Positions 1 to 10,427 of a DNA stretch of 31,876 nt are shown here, piece after piece. Below the pieces are notes generated by a model. That model did not search any database. It was not told the DNA's origin and saw only the letters and a program-made list of their open reading frames with translations. The number at the start of each line of letters is the position of its first letter. Positions within the stretch are counted from its first letter, which is position 1. Both the position numbers and the translations under genes were made by a program. The stretch is taken from positions 1 through 31,876 of the forward strand of contig WKLE02002389.1 in NCBI GenBank assembly GCA_014885115.2, given 5' to 3'. The DNA is from Asterionellopsis glacialis. Lineage: Eukaryota; Bacillariophyta; Plagiogrammaphyceae; Rhaphoneidales; Asterionellopsidaceae.

Positions 1-1158
1 CCGTATCATCAATACGCTGCTGCTGATGCAGCCTATGGACATGGGATAATTGATCTTGCCCAAAAGGCTGCGCTAGACGAAGACGAGAAAACGTGCCAAA
101 GCAAACTCATTGCCCATCAATACAGTGTTGGTACTTGTTTCCAGCTTCTTGACAAAGTTGTAGATAGTTCGCACGGTAAGAGCTTGGGGACGAAGGTAAG
201 CCAGTACGATGCTCGCATGTCAGAAAGTTCCCGTAAAAGTCGCTCATTTCCACCAGGACACAAGGACGTAGAAAGCTACCTTGGGGGATTCCCAACACAG
301 CTTGGTAAACCTAAAATGCCATCGGATATAAAGGATACCGTGTTGTCATCAATTCATGCCTCGGCAGCAACACAGGCTGGACAGAAATACCGTGAATGCA
401 CTGATCCGCCATACAACGCACTATCACATCAGGACGGCAAGGGTGTTGTTCCTGAGATAGTACGTATTTTGGAAGAGGAATCGGAGAGCAAGATCCGAAT
501 ACTATTTTATAACGGTATTTGGGATTTGATATGTAATCATGTTGGCAACGAAGCCATGCTGCAAAATTTACCATGGAAATTCCGAGAGAAATGGATCAAA
601 TCTAGCCGTTATGCGTGGCTAGCAAAGTCTGCTGCCGAAAACGGACAAAATTTATCAGGCTACATGAAAGAATATGAGAACTTATTGTTCTTGAAAGTAA
701 TGGACAGTGGTCACATGATGCCAATGGACGTACCAGATGTTGCATTAGAAATGTTAAGGAATTTTATCTACAATGATTCCTTTCAACAGAGCGAACAAAG
801 CCTGACTTCGAAGGAAAGTTCCGACCAGGGTTGTCCAGTTTGTCCTACTTGCGAAGTATGCCCCACCTGCCCCGTTATCGAATCGAGCAAGCAAAGTAAT
901 TCACCTTCGGAACCTGGAAATGTATCTGCAGACGGGCCTGAAAACCCAAATGAAGTTTTGAAGTTCATTGTTGCCCATTCTTGGATGGGCGCGTTGTTGG
1001 CTGTAATGGTTTTTCTTTTTGCTCTTGCCCTTTTTCGAAGACGTCCTGATCAACGAGTTCCTGTTTACCAAGGCGAAGATACTTTCGATTTAGAGTTAAG
1101 AGAAACCAAACCGTATCAGGATGAGCCAAGTGAAGACGGGAGTGGCGGCGTTATATAG
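1..1158 (+). CDS. Serine carboxypeptidase (S10 family), membrane-anchored, C-terminal part
   Basis: The reading frame is open from base 1, so the gene begins to the left of the window; 385 residues are visible. S10 carboxypeptidases remove C-terminal residues in the secretory or vacuolar pathway. The visible part has the family's PYxQYAxxxAAYGxGIID-like region at the left edge, the NGIWDLICNH segment with the catalytic Asp (near nt 520), and DSGHMMPMDVP with the catalytic His (near nt 710). The serine nucleophile lies outside the window. After the catalytic domain comes a cysteine-rich stretch with repeated CPxC units (nt 830-880), a Ser/Asn-rich linker, one transmembrane helix (nt 965-1035), then an RRR stop-transfer and an acidic tail of about 40 residues. 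This topology resembles yeast KEX1, a Golgi-anchored carboxypeptidase. Family is certain; the KEX1-like role is inferred. Confidence 0.9.
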   Translation, partial: PYHQYAAADAAYGHGIIDLAQKAALDEDEKTCQSKLIAHQYSVGTCFQLLDKVVDSSHGKSLGTKVSQYDARMSESSRKSRSFPPGHKDVESYLGGFPTQLGKPKMPSDIKDTVLSSIHASAATQAGQKYRECTDPPYNALSHQDGKGVVPEIVRILEEESESKIRILFYNGIWDLICNHVGNEAMLQNLPWKFREKWIKSSRYAWLAKSAAENGQNLSGYMKEYENLLFLKVMDSGHMMPMDVPDVALEMLRNFIYNDSFQQSEQSLTSKESSDQGCPVCPTCEVCPTCPVIESSKQSNSPSEPGNVSADGPENPNEVLKFIVAHSWMGALLAVMVFLFALALFRRRPDQRVPVYQGEDTFDLELRETKPYQDEPSEDGSGGVI

Positions 1159-2246
1159 ACACCCAAGCAGCACATACTTATAGCATAAATGGGCTCTTTC
1201 AGTTGTGCACATTTTTCTAATTAGCGGAGCACAAAAAGAAAAACATTTAAAAATCATGTTATTTACACAGAAGTGAAGCGTCACTGCCAGTAACGGCTTT
1301 GCAGAAGAACTAACTAAGAAGATTAGGAGGTTTTATCGTTGTGGTCCAGTTGCTCGCTTCGCGCACCACAGGTTGATATCACTCTACTATAATAGCATTT
1401 TCATGAAAGATGTTATGAGGGTGAAGACAGAGACTTTTCAAGGTTTGAAATAAAGCGATCTGCCTTTGTCTCAGAATGACCATCAAGAACATCAGAACAG
1501 CGATCAGTCTGTGTATTCTGCGTCATCGCTGTGTTGTGTCCTTGCTGAGTAGGTTGCTACGTATCAAAGAATACTCATGAAAGCCATTAGGTTGAGCCCA
1601 GAAAAAGAGTATTGTTTGGAAAGATTAGTGGATCAATTCCACAATCTCAAATCGGCCTAATCATCCTCCAAAACAGCAAATTCAAATTACTGAATTCTGT
1701 AGTCTATAGCTCTGTTGAGAAGAAATCCTGAAATCTCAAATCGTTGCCAAAACTCAACCCGCCAGGCGCTTTCCAAACCCGCGATATACCGCCGCGCCGC
1801 CGAGCTCAGCTGACTCCTAAAGCAACTTTTTTCAGATGTTTTGTTGTTGCTTCTGTTATTGCATTGTTCATTGTTAGCGAAGGCGAGATCTCTTCATAAT
1901 ATTCTAGAAGTCATGTTTTCCTTGTTGTTATCTAATGGTCATTACATTCAAGATGTGGATCCTTTGTCTAGAGAAACCATTTTGAGTCTATGAGAAAGAG
2001 TAAAGCTATGAGGAATGCTGCAGTTCCCTCATCTGTTGTACGCTCGCGTCGCTTTCCCACCAACACTCAACCGACCATGTGGAAAAGAATGTAGAACGTG
2101 GTTCAACGGTGAAGCTGTGTTCTAATCCACAACAAAGTTCTTTCTGAGGTCAGTGGCAATACATAGCGAGGATGCCAGACTAGGCAGAAACGTGATTGGT
2201 GTTGTTGAAAATTTCGCTGCCGTACTTTTATTCGTGTAGGCACAAA
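1159..2246. other. Intergenic region between carboxypeptidase and SMYD gene
   Basis: About 1.1 kb without a convincing gene. It holds the 3' flank of the carboxypeptidase and the upstream region of the SMYD gene. There is a small GC-rich patch near 1755-1815 and an 11-base direct repeat, ATCTCAAATCG, at about 1643 and 1733. I saw no tRNA-like T-loop, no long open frame and no mobile-element ends. Confidence 0.6.
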
Positions 2247-2345
2247 ATGAAGATGAAGGTAAGCGTGGTTGTCACGCTGATCGTGTCATAAACTCGTAGC
2301 ACTTTTTTCTTTACACAGTTAAAATCGGCAAAAGTGAATATTTGA
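2247..2345 (+). promoter_or_regulatory. Putative 5'UTR intron with a 12-codon upstream ORF
   Basis: A good donor (GTAAGC at 2259) and an acceptor after a pyrimidine tract (TTTACACAG, ending 2318) define a possible 60-nt intron just upstream of the SMYD start codon. An ATG at 2247 opens a frame that, after splicing, encodes 12 residues and stops at 2343-2345, only 7 nt before the main ATG at 2353. If transcribed, this would be a short upstream ORF that could reduce or regulate translation. No transcript evidence is available here. Confidence 0.4.
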
Positions 2346-2352
2346 ATTGAAA

Positions 2353-3456
2353 ATGGATGAAACTTCCGCCTTTTGCTCCTACTGCTACTCAATTGTGGAA
2401 AAGAAACTTCGTTGCGGAAAATGTAAAAAACGAATCTTTTGCTCTAGGGTAAGTGTGGAAGTAGGTCTCCTTGTATAATATGCATTTTGATTCTCATAGT
2501 ATTGCGTGCTAATACGTACTGTCCCACCCGTGAAGGAATGCCAAAAGCTCGATTGGAAAAAGGCTGGTCACAATCATTTTTGTGGAGTGTCTTGTGAAAT
2601 TGGTTTTGATTTTGAGATAAAAAAAGCACCAAACAACAACAAGGGCCTTGGGGTCTTTGCCTTGCGTCGGTTAGAAAAGGATGAAAAAATTATGGTAGAG
2701 CGACCGATTCTAGTGTTTCACGATCATGACCTCAGAAATGTTTCGATGCAACAGATTGATCAACAAAGTCATGGTTCTATTCAAAAACTTGTACCCGAGG
2801 ATGGTACTCTGATTGACAAGATCAAACGTAATGGCATGGCCTGCACCGCAGACGACGATTTATCCAATGTTCACAAAACTGGTCTTTTCATTACCATGTC
2901 TCGTGTGAACCACGACTGCATGGGCAATTCTTCGCATTATTACTTGGAACATCGAAATGTGAAAATTCTGGTTGCAGCACGGGCTATTGAAAAGGGAGAA
3001 GAGGTATCCTTCTCTTATTGTTCCTCCGACCCATTCTCTCGTAAAAGAAACATGCAGATCCATTATGGGTTCACCTGTGATTGTAAAGTTTGCAAGACTC
3101 CAGCCATTGAAGAAGACCTTTGCCGAATGAAAAAGTTGGATGAAACCATTCTGCAGAGAGGTCAGAATGGAAACATCCCTGGAGCGATTCAAGCTGGTAA
3201 GACTCTTCTCAAGCTCTATGAGAAACATCAAAGGTCATCCTTTCTTTATCACCGAACATATTATGATTTGTACCAGATGGCTATCATGAAGAAGCGAACT
3301 GCTGATGAAGGCACGAAATATATTAAGAAAGCCTACCAGTCTATCTTGGCCTTTACTTCGGATGAAGAGGAAAACTCTGTTAAAATGGTGGCAGCTTATT
3401 CCGAAAATCCAACTTCTCATCGTAATTACCTTTTACTGGATAATTTTGGAAATTGA
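2353..3456 (+). CDS. SMYD-type protein lysine methyltransferase (MYND + SET)
   Basis: Predicted exons are 2353-2448 and 2536-3456, giving 338 residues. Exon 1 supplies the first half of a MYND zinc finger (C8, C11, C21, C24, C30). Splicing to GAA-TGC at 2536 completes it with C34, H44 and C48 (ECQKLDW...HFC), which fits the family spacing. The SET domain follows: GLGVFA near residue 69, NHDC at 157-160, GEEVSFSYC at 186-194, and a post-SET cysteine cluster (C213, C215, C218). SMYD enzymes transfer methyl groups from S-adenosylmethionine to lysines of histones or other proteins. An acceptor at 2499 is also in frame but would insert 12 residues inside the zinc finger, so I prefer 2535; a CTAAT branch-point-like sequence lies about 25 nt upstream of it. 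The C-terminal helical part is shorter than in animal SMYD2/3. The substrate is unknown. Confidence 0.88.
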
Positions 3457-3974
3457 GCTTTGCGCTATACTGCACTGCAGAGCCTAATACATATAGAAAA
3501 AGGATATTCACTGAAACCTTTTATTAAAAATTAATATCTTATTCCTTCCTACCAAACCGTGTAGCAAATTCCAAGAAACTTGCTGGCTGCCCCCGTTCCG
3601 GGTTTTGCTTGTTGCTGAGCGGATATTTTTGTCTTCCAGGTCCTCGCTTGTGACATCAATTTTTATAGTTGTATAGTGGCATGCGATGAGAAACAGGATC
3701 TCGAGTTGTACTTCTTGGCGGTGGTTTGGAGCTGCTTTATAGTACTACAAATTACCTAAAAATTGGCCGCACAACCCCCTTCCCATGACTTCTGCCCAAC
3801 CTTGGCATGACTTTCGCTAAAATTAAGTATAAATAAGGAAATATTCACATTTCCGACCTCCAACAAAAATGATTCAAATCCTTCTTCATCTATCTTGTTA
3901 AATAACCCTGATGCACCAGCATTAGAGGACTAAATGATATATCTAAGTGTATTGGAATTTTCACTCACTTACGA
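3457..3974. other. Convergent intergenic region (3' flanks of SMYD and RIT1)
   Basis: About 500 nt between the 3' ends of two converging genes. It is AT-rich and holds no open frame or repeat I would call. The short plus-strand frame starting near 3934 runs antisense to the RIT1 end and looks like a shadow. Confidence 0.6.
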
Positions 3975-5702
3975 TTATTCTTCGTACTGTCTACTCATTA
4001 AGAATCGATTTAGCTTTTGCATTGTTTTTCTACTAGGATTGGCAACATCGCGATGCCGCTGCACAACGTTCAGTATGAGCCGAAGAAATTGCTTTGTAAT
4101 ATCATTCTGTTTTCCATCACCCTCGAGTGTCTTAAGAAATGCAAACATCGCATCACGCCCATTCCTACCAGTTAATGCGTCTACAACTTGACAATCTAAG
4201 CCACTTGAACAATGAATCTGCGACTCTTCGGCCTTGATCTGCCCCCCGATCAGAAATTTCTCTAGACTTGATGTCGAGACCTGATTGCACCAGGGTTTTA
4301 TTTCCAACGATTTGGAGGTATTATTCAAATTTTCACAGTTGTAAAACAAAGCAAGCGACGCCATGGCGACAGCTACACTCCGATCCTTTCCTTGAGCACA
4401 ATGTACCAATACCTTCCGTTTGGAAGAAACATTTATCAAAATAAAGCAAAGGCAAACTGGCATCCATTTCTCCAATTCCGTTCTGTCTCTTTTCCCCTCT
4501 TTCACCGGTGCATGTAGATAAGAACTACCGACAGGGATATCATTACCATCCTTTAATTCATCATATTGCATATCTGTTATGTTTAAAACTGCATCAAAGT
4601 GTTCCCAGCACAACGGTGGCCGTCCAGCACGTCGCGATCCAATTGCTATCCCAGTTTCACCAATCGTATCAAACGGCAATTTTTCTGCTTGGTCATAATC
4701 CAAATTTGTACAAGATTTGTCTACTGCATCTTCCATTTCCTGGTCCTGTCTATATTGCATTACAATTCTGTCGATAGCCTTGTCAGTTTCATTCGCACTA
4801 CAAGCATCTTCTAGGATTTCCCTCTGATGCTTCCAATACAACTGTGGGGTAATCCCTCTTGAAAAAGATTCCTCATCATCCGCAGCACCAGGCGTGTACC
4901 AATATCCCAGGTCACCTTTTTGTTTCATATCTTCCACCCATATTTGTTGATTCCTCTTTCCATCCGACGAGACCACAGAACAGCTAATACAAATTAGACA
5001 AGTGTACTGGTCCGGGTTCATGGTAGATACCAAAGATTGTACATCTGTTTCATCTCCCGGAGACTGTGTTATCCAATAAGGACGAAGTGGTCGTTTGAGA
5101 GTCCTGAGCAACCAAACAGGATCAATACAGCCATGCGCAAGAACTTCCTCTGTTAAGGTATCAATCCGTGCTTGCATGCATTCTACTTCCTTCTTATCAA
5201 TGCAGCAAGAGGGTGTGAAAAGTGTATACGTTAGAGAATCCCATGGTGACGGTTCCTCTTCTGCGTTTGTTGTTGGCATTTCTGCCTTCAATTTGATATA
5301 AGCTTGGTTCAACACAGCACACCAAATTGGAACAGTTCTTGAAAAGCTGTCGGGCATAATTTTGGTGCGCGATGCATCAACAATCATACAACCTCCATGT
5401 CTAGCTGCTAATTCCAAAAGAGCAAAATTTAGTCTTTGAAGAGAGAAGTTCCAAGTACCCTTGTGGCCATCCGTACTTTTGAAGTAGCAAGGTGTGTCAT
5501 GTGTGGTAAGAGATTGCGTGTACCACAATCCACATCGTTGGTTTGGAACTAAAGGCCAGTTAGAAATTGCTTGTTTACTGTGATGAAATTCTCGGAACTC
5601 GTGAACGATTTTCGATAGATTTTCTGCATCGCGAGCTATACTTAAAAATCGATGTCGCGCACGGTTTGCCTTTTTCCGATTTGCTCTACGGTCATTCCCC
5701 AT
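3975..5702 (-). CDS. RIT1: Initiator tRNA ribosylphosphate transferase Rit1
   Basis: A single exon of 575 residues. Rit1 adds a ribosyl 5'-phosphate to the 2'-OH of A64 of initiator tRNA-Met, which keeps the initiator tRNA out of elongation in fungi and plants. The N-terminal two thirds match the Rit1 core: RAxRHRFLSIARDA near the start, NQRCGLWY, CYFKSTDGHKGTWNFSLQRLN, and SRTKIMPDSFSRTVPIWCAV. The C-terminal domain is the dual-specificity-phosphatase-like part of the family, with the P-loop HCAQGKDRS (C435 and R441, CX5R spacing). The N-terminus is very basic, as expected for a tRNA-binding protein. The start is the first ATG of the frame, followed directly by the basic segment. The cysteine and arginine of the P-loop are both present, so the phosphatase-like fold could bind a phosphate group. 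Confidence 0.92.
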   Translation of the reverse strand: MGNDRRANRKKANRARHRFLSIARDAENLSKIVHEFREFHHSKQAISNWPLVPNQRCGLWYTQSLTTHDTPCYFKSTDGHKGTWNFSLQRLNFALLELAARHGGCMIVDASRTKIMPDSFSRTVPIWCAVLNQAYIKLKAEMPTTNAEEEPSPWDSLTYTLFTPSCCIDKKEVECMQARIDTLTEEVLAHGCIDPVWLLRTLKRPLRPYWITQSPGDETDVQSLVSTMNPDQYTCLICISCSVVSSDGKRNQQIWVEDMKQKGDLGYWYTPGAADDEESFSRGITPQLYWKHQREILEDACSANETDKAIDRIVMQYRQDQEMEDAVDKSCTNLDYDQAEKLPFDTIGETGIAIGSRRAGRPPLCWEHFDAVLNITDMQYDELKDGNDIPVGSSYLHAPVKEGKRDRTELEKWMPVCLCFILINVSSKRKVLVHCAQGKDRSVAVAMASLALFYNCENLNNTSKSLEIKPWCNQVSTSSLEKFLIGGQIKAEESQIHCSSGLDCQVVDALTGRNGRDAMFAFLKTLEGDGKQNDITKQFLRLILNVVQRHRDVANPSRKTMQKLNRFLMSRQYEE

Positions 5703-6339
5703 TGAAGATTAAGACAGTTTACTGAAAAATAAACTCTAGACTGCTAAGAACGTTGCGGAGTTCTTGCAAAGTAGCTTCATTTTTAGATCTGAGATATTGA
5801 ACTTGTGTGTGAGGTGAAAAACAATGAAATCAGAACAAAACTCCCACCACCATCAACCGGTTGGACAACATGTGCAACCCCGGGGGAACAGACAGTACTG
5901 GTATAATACCAGGGACTTTTTTTTTACGTGTACTAGACACAAAATATGACGGTAGACGACCAGAACCTCTCTCCCTTGAGCTACAGTACGGTAGGTCCTC
6001 TTGGTTGATCAACAGAACAGTCACTTAACGAGGAGAAACGCTACATAGTAAATGCATGTCCCTTGCATGGTCGTCAACAACATGAAAGAATGAGCAAAGA
6101 CTGACAGGTTTTGAAAATGCACGGACCAGATGCAATATTGTGTGAAGAAAACCGATGCTCCCTAATTTTAGATTCCTGGTAGTAACTGCTTTTGATCACT
6201 ATGATATCTGTAAAACCTATCCATGCTTTATCCCCTTCGTATTAATAATTTCGTGATCCCTGAAGTGTCCTCTTGTTGCATTCGACAATATTTGATACCC
6301 CTAGTCTAGCTTTCCAAATTGTTTTTCATTTTTTAAAAT
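5703..6339. other. Upstream region of RIT1 / downstream of the PCI gene
   Basis: About 640 nt without a gene. It contains a perfect inverted repeat, CTGGTAT-A-ATACCAG, at 5898-5912, which is a relative of the TACC/GGTA palindromes elsewhere in this window. An oligo-T run lies at about 5918. The short minus-strand frame here shows no family resemblance. Confidence 0.55.
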
Positions 6340-7978
6340 TTATTTAATCACAGCAGATTTAGGAAAGGGATCTCGTTTACTTAAAACTAGGACCCGTTTT
6401 GCATGAGAAATATATCCGCGAACATACCGATTATAAATAAGGTTGGCTAGAATACATTCAACTTCATCCAAGTCGATATGCATACCCAGCCACTTAAAGC
6501 TCTTAGCAACATGGTCTAACGGTATCTGTGTCTTTCCTGAAATAGCAAAGACACGTTTAAAGAGATTCCGATAACATACAGTTTTGCATTTCTCCAAAAG
6601 TAAGTATGTACCACGCCTTTATTGGTAACACCGTTCCGTTGATAGATGCATCCAAAACCATACAAGAGTAGTAAGGGTGAGAATGTTGAACAGATTTTGG
6701 CTTCAAAACAAAGATGACCTGTTTTTGGAGTATTTCTTACCGAATGAACAAATCTTGATATTTCAATAATCCATCATTGAATGTGCGGAGATCTCCTTTG
6801 CGAATCCCATCTACTAGAGGAATAAATTCATGCAAAGAATACTTTTGGAGCACTTTCGTTGATGGAGAAGTAGAGAATTATTTCGTAAGACAATAAAGGC
6901 ATAAAAGGAAAAAAGGTACAACATAGAAAAAATGCTTTATTTCCATCACGCTTTGTGTTCAATCCAACTTACATTGAGCAGTTGGTAATCGACCTCGAAG
7001 TAACTTCACTGGGACTAGATACCGCAAAATTCCTTTTTTGTTCTTTATTGCAGCACGATGACAATGCTTTAGTGCATAATCTAGATTACTTTCTGCTGCC
7101 TCATATTGATCTTCAAACATATTTAGACGACCAGCATAATACCGATACGTCACCATTTCACCCATGTTTCCTTTCTCGTGTAAATTGCGACTTTCCACGG
7201 GTCTAAACCAACCAACCGATCATAAAATAAAAGATTCATTTCAAAACATGAAAGACGCCACATCAACTTGTCAGGTATGGCACTCTTTATCTAGAAACAG
7301 AAAGTAAGACAGCTAGTACTGCGCTACTCCTAACATTTTCATGCGATTTGTGTCGATTTAACAAACTAAGATTGTGATATGAAAAACTTACCGTAGAAGA
7401 TTTTTACACAGACGTAGTGTATTAAGACGAAAGTACATGGAGAATAACTGATTCACAATATATAACACACCGGCCTTCTTTGACCCGTCTTCATTCAATG
7501 GTGCAGAAGCTACAAATTCCTTCCGATCATTCAAGGTCTTACTGAAACTATCTTGGAGCAAGGTAACAGCATTTTCAAGTTTAGCATTATCATTTCTTCC
7601 TGAGGGATTGCATTCATCCGCTACTATAGCAGCCTTGTGAGTGTTACGGCATATTGTATGGAGAGCTGGAACTAACCAGTTCCCCTGAGACGACCCAAAT
7701 AAGTGATTAAAGGCAGCATGGAGAGATGATTGTGCTTCATAGTACTTTGCAGCATCATTATTATATGCTGCCTGACTTGCATCTAACCAAGCATTTAACA
7801 CCGGTCCCCATTCAACACCCTGTATAGGGAGAGATTCTTTCATATTTTGTCCACCCGCCGGAGGTCTCCCTCCAAAACCTCCATTGGAAAGAGGTGGTAT
7901 TTCCAGCACCGATGCTATGCGGTATGGATCTTGTGATTCAAGAGCTTGTCTTAGCTCCTCTTTTTTCTGACGATTCAT
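6340..7978 (-). CDS. PCID2: PCI-domain protein, PCID2/Thp1/CSN12-like (TREX-2 mRNA export)
   Basis: Four exons on the minus strand: 7978-7392, 7202-6973, 6852-6741 and 6616-6340, giving 401 residues (human PCID2 has about 399). Every junction is GT-AG and keeps the frame. The joined protein follows PCID2/Thp1: LRLCKNLLRPVESRN across junction 1, YRYYAGRLNMFEDQYEAAE in exon 2, QKYSLHEFIPLVDGIRKGDL in exon 3, then FIRRGTYLLLEKCKTVCYRNLF across junction 3. The C-terminal winged-helix part reads IDLDEVECILANLIYNRYVRGYISH. PCID2/Thp1 pairs with the Sac3/GANP scaffold and Sem1/DSS1 in TREX-2, which couples transcription to mRNA export. The paralogous CSN12 role is possible, but length and motif spacing fit PCID2. 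The gene is divergent from the dehydrogenase at 8561. Confidence 0.9.
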
Positions 7979-8560
7979 GTTTTTTGAAACCCCTCAATCA
8001 CTTCTCGATTGATAGTGTCGTCCCAAGAGAAGAAAGTAAGTAAGTTTTTGTGATGTGTGTTTGGATTTCAGCTTGTGCAGTGGTGGTGAGATGTCACGGG
8101 TACAGGTGTCAGGACTGTCGTGTTGGGTTTAGGTTTGTGTTGTTGCTGTGTCTTCTCGTTCGCCTTGCGACAGCAACCTCAAACTAGCACAACAGTTCGG
8201 ATTTTTCGGGAAGTAGATTCGAATGAATCGAATGACTGAAAGCAAGTTGATCAGATCAGACGTGTACCAGGTAGTCCTACGTACAGTAATTTGCCGTAGA
8301 AAATCTAGGTAACTTTTAGTGAGGGTATCTTTGTCTTCGCGATCTTTTTTATTGTTGGACTTCGGTAGGTCTTGAGGTCGTAATATAGGACCTCTAGAGG
8401 TAGGACCTACCTAGTAAGCACCAAGTACCATCCCAAGTCCTACCCGTTACCGTACCAGGTACTCTAGTAGGTACTGCGAGTTTAGTCACTACCTTACCTG
8501 GTATGGATTTTTCTTTGGGTGAGTTATGCTGTTGCTGTGCGACCACTTTTGTATCTGAAA
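7979..8560. promoter_or_regulatory. Divergent promoter region between PCID2-like gene and SDR
   Basis: A stretch of 582 nt between two divergent start codons, so it should carry both promoters. The first 250 nt next to PCID2 are TG-rich. The half next to the dehydrogenase is packed with TAGG/CCTA and GTAC words, including CCTCTAGAGG and three copies of the TACCWGGTA palindrome. I see no clear TATA box. Confidence 0.6.
8264..8504. repeat. Cluster of three TACCWGGTA palindromes
   Basis: Copies are GTACCAGGTAG at 8264-8274, GTACCAGGTAC at 8452-8462 and TTACCTGGTAT at 8494-8504. All lie upstream of the dehydrogenase start codon at 8561, within about 300 nt. The surrounding sequence has further related words such as TAGGACCTAC at 8401-8410. 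The motif is symmetric, so it could be a site for a dimeric DNA-binding protein. That function is inferred only from its recurrence. Confidence 0.55.
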
Positions 8561-9500
8561 ATGGCCTCCAGTAGTACGACGACAACTCCTCATGTACCTC
8601 CTTCTCCTGTCAATACGATCTACCCTGATTTGAAGGGTAAACATGTTGTTATTACTGGTGGTGCTGGTGGAATAGGTCTTGCAGTGTCTCGTGCATTTGC
8701 TCTTCAAGGTTCTAAATTGACCATAATCGACCGGGATACTAGTGCCTTAGAGAAGGTGAAGGAAGAATTGTCAGATGTACATACCGTTGAAGTGGACGTA
8801 TGTGATGAGAAAGCATTCTGTGAAGCTCTTACTAACATCAAAGAAACTCAAGGGCCGGCAAATGTACTTATTGGTAATGCTGGTGCCGATCCAAGATACG
8901 AAGGATTGAACATGACTGAAGGTAAGACAAATGTGGCACCATATGGCCTTGGACGGTCATACGAACCGTGACTATCAAGATTTGTCTAGCATGATGCCCT
9001 CTCACCTTTTCTTTTTTTCTTCATCAAATACTGTTGTCGAAAAATAACATTAAAAAGATCAATGGAATGGATTGTTTCAACTTAATGTAACTCATTACTT
9101 TTTACTTTGTCGTGAGATGGTCCCATCCATGATTGAAAATGGAGGCGGGTCTGTGATTTTAACATCCTCTCACTTGGCATGGGTCGCCAAACCTCATTGT
9201 ATAGCATACAATGCAACGAAGGCTGCAAATATTGGTCTTGTTCGTGGTTTGGCTGAAGCATTCGGGAAGGATAGTATCCGGTGCAATTCTGTTGCTCCAG
9301 GATGGACAATGACAGAACGACAAATATCATCGGTAGCAGGAAAGGGTGACTTTGAAGATTGTCGTTTGAATAGTCAATCTCTACCGGTATCACTGACTCC
9401 TGAACTACTTGCACAGAATTATACATTCCTCGGGTCGGATGCTTCGATTTGCTTACAACGTCAAACTCTTATTTGTGACATGGGACAAACAAAAATTTAA
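8561..9500 (+). CDS. Classical short-chain dehydrogenase/reductase (FabG-like SDR)
   Basis: Two exons, 8561-8921 and 9058-9500, give 267 residues. SDRs oxidise or reduce hydroxyl/keto groups with NAD(P)(H). The cofactor-binding TGGAGGIG sits at residues 32-39, GNAGAD follows the fourth strand, the catalytic serine is about S158 and the YNATK motif gives Y171 and K175. The spliced junction reads MTEDQWNGLFQLNVTHYF, which restores the family's conserved N at the active-site helix. Asp47-type ends of strand 2 (IIDRD) suggest NAD rather than NADP, as an inference. The first ATG in frame is at 8561; the upstream frame has only a GTG. The N-terminus is Ser/Thr/Pro-rich with no clear targeting signal. 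The tail, ending near the G-Q-T motif, departs from the usual VDGG ending. The substrate cannot be assigned. Confidence 0.88.
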
Positions 9501-10427
9501 TAGCAGCAACAAAGTGATACCAGATGGTCAATTTCTTAAAAGTTTTGAATCTTGCAGGACAAAAAAATTCTAATATGTGCACATAGTTTGATTGCTTGCA
9601 TACTTTAAGATATAATTCCTCTTCCATTGTGTTATATCTCTATTTCTTAAAAAGTTTATGCTGGACTCCTTGGCATTTAGCCAATTCACATAGGACCACT
9701 CACATAGTACGGTTCACCGAGTAAAAGATCGTAATGTCCTTCCTTTTTTTGTTTAGTTACCTTGACCTACCATTCTTATTACAAATGTAGCCTTTTTCTA
9801 CAATCAATTCCAGTAGCGACAGACAGAGTATTGTGCGCAGCATGCAACTACTTCATTTACTTTATTTTGATTCTTTTCGTAGGATGGTGACACGATTTGC
9901 TTGCAAAATGCGTCCTCGTTTGATCGTTATGGTAGGTGGTTAGTCAAAAGTTTCATGACACTGGCCTGCTAACTAACTACTTCTTAGTCTCTTCAGGGGT
10001 AAACATCATCGTGAATCATCTAAAAAAAATGACCATCGCTCTTAAGTTCAACAGTGTCAGCTATGCTGTCATACCGGGTACCAGTACAGACTTCAGACTG
10101 TCCGCCTATACGTTATGTCATTGATTCCTGCTTGTCAACCCTAACGCCAGCAATTTCTACTTGTTGTCTACGTAGAAACCTAAGCCGATGCTCCCCCCGC
10201 CCCAGCCTGTCACAGATGATAACAGATCTCTGCAGAAAAAGGGGGATCACCAGTGCACGAGATCGCACGATCTTGGCCATCTGTTCAAATTCTTGCTTTC
10301 TTCCTGTTGTCGATAAAAAAGTATCTCATACAATCTGCATGTCACAATTAAACCGGTCCTTGCAGTCAAGAGCACAGGAACATTCTTATACCTAGCGACG
10401 ACTTCAGCGGTAGAACGACAACACCCC
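9501..10427. other. Intergenic region between SDR and plastid membrane protein
   Basis: About 930 nt between two co-oriented genes. It holds only short frames without family resemblance. A composite GTACC word pair (ATACCGGGTACCAGTAC) at about 10071-10087 resembles the palindromes elsewhere. I found no tRNA, snRNA or transposon signature. Confidence 0.55.

Noticed and set aside
1300..2200. Possible tRNA or snRNA gene in the first long intergenic region
   Set aside because: I looked for a T-loop (GGTTCRANNCC), paired acceptor stems and U6/U1-type motifs and found none.
2500..2535. Alternative SMYD acceptor at 2499 adding 12 residues
   Set aside because: It is in frame and has a good TAG acceptor, but the insertion would split the MYND finger between C30 and C34; the later acceptor restores the family spacing.
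8519..8560. GTG-initiated extension of the dehydrogenase
   Set aside because: Nuclear eukaryotic genes start at ATG; the first ATG of the frame is at 8561, and the extension has no targeting features.
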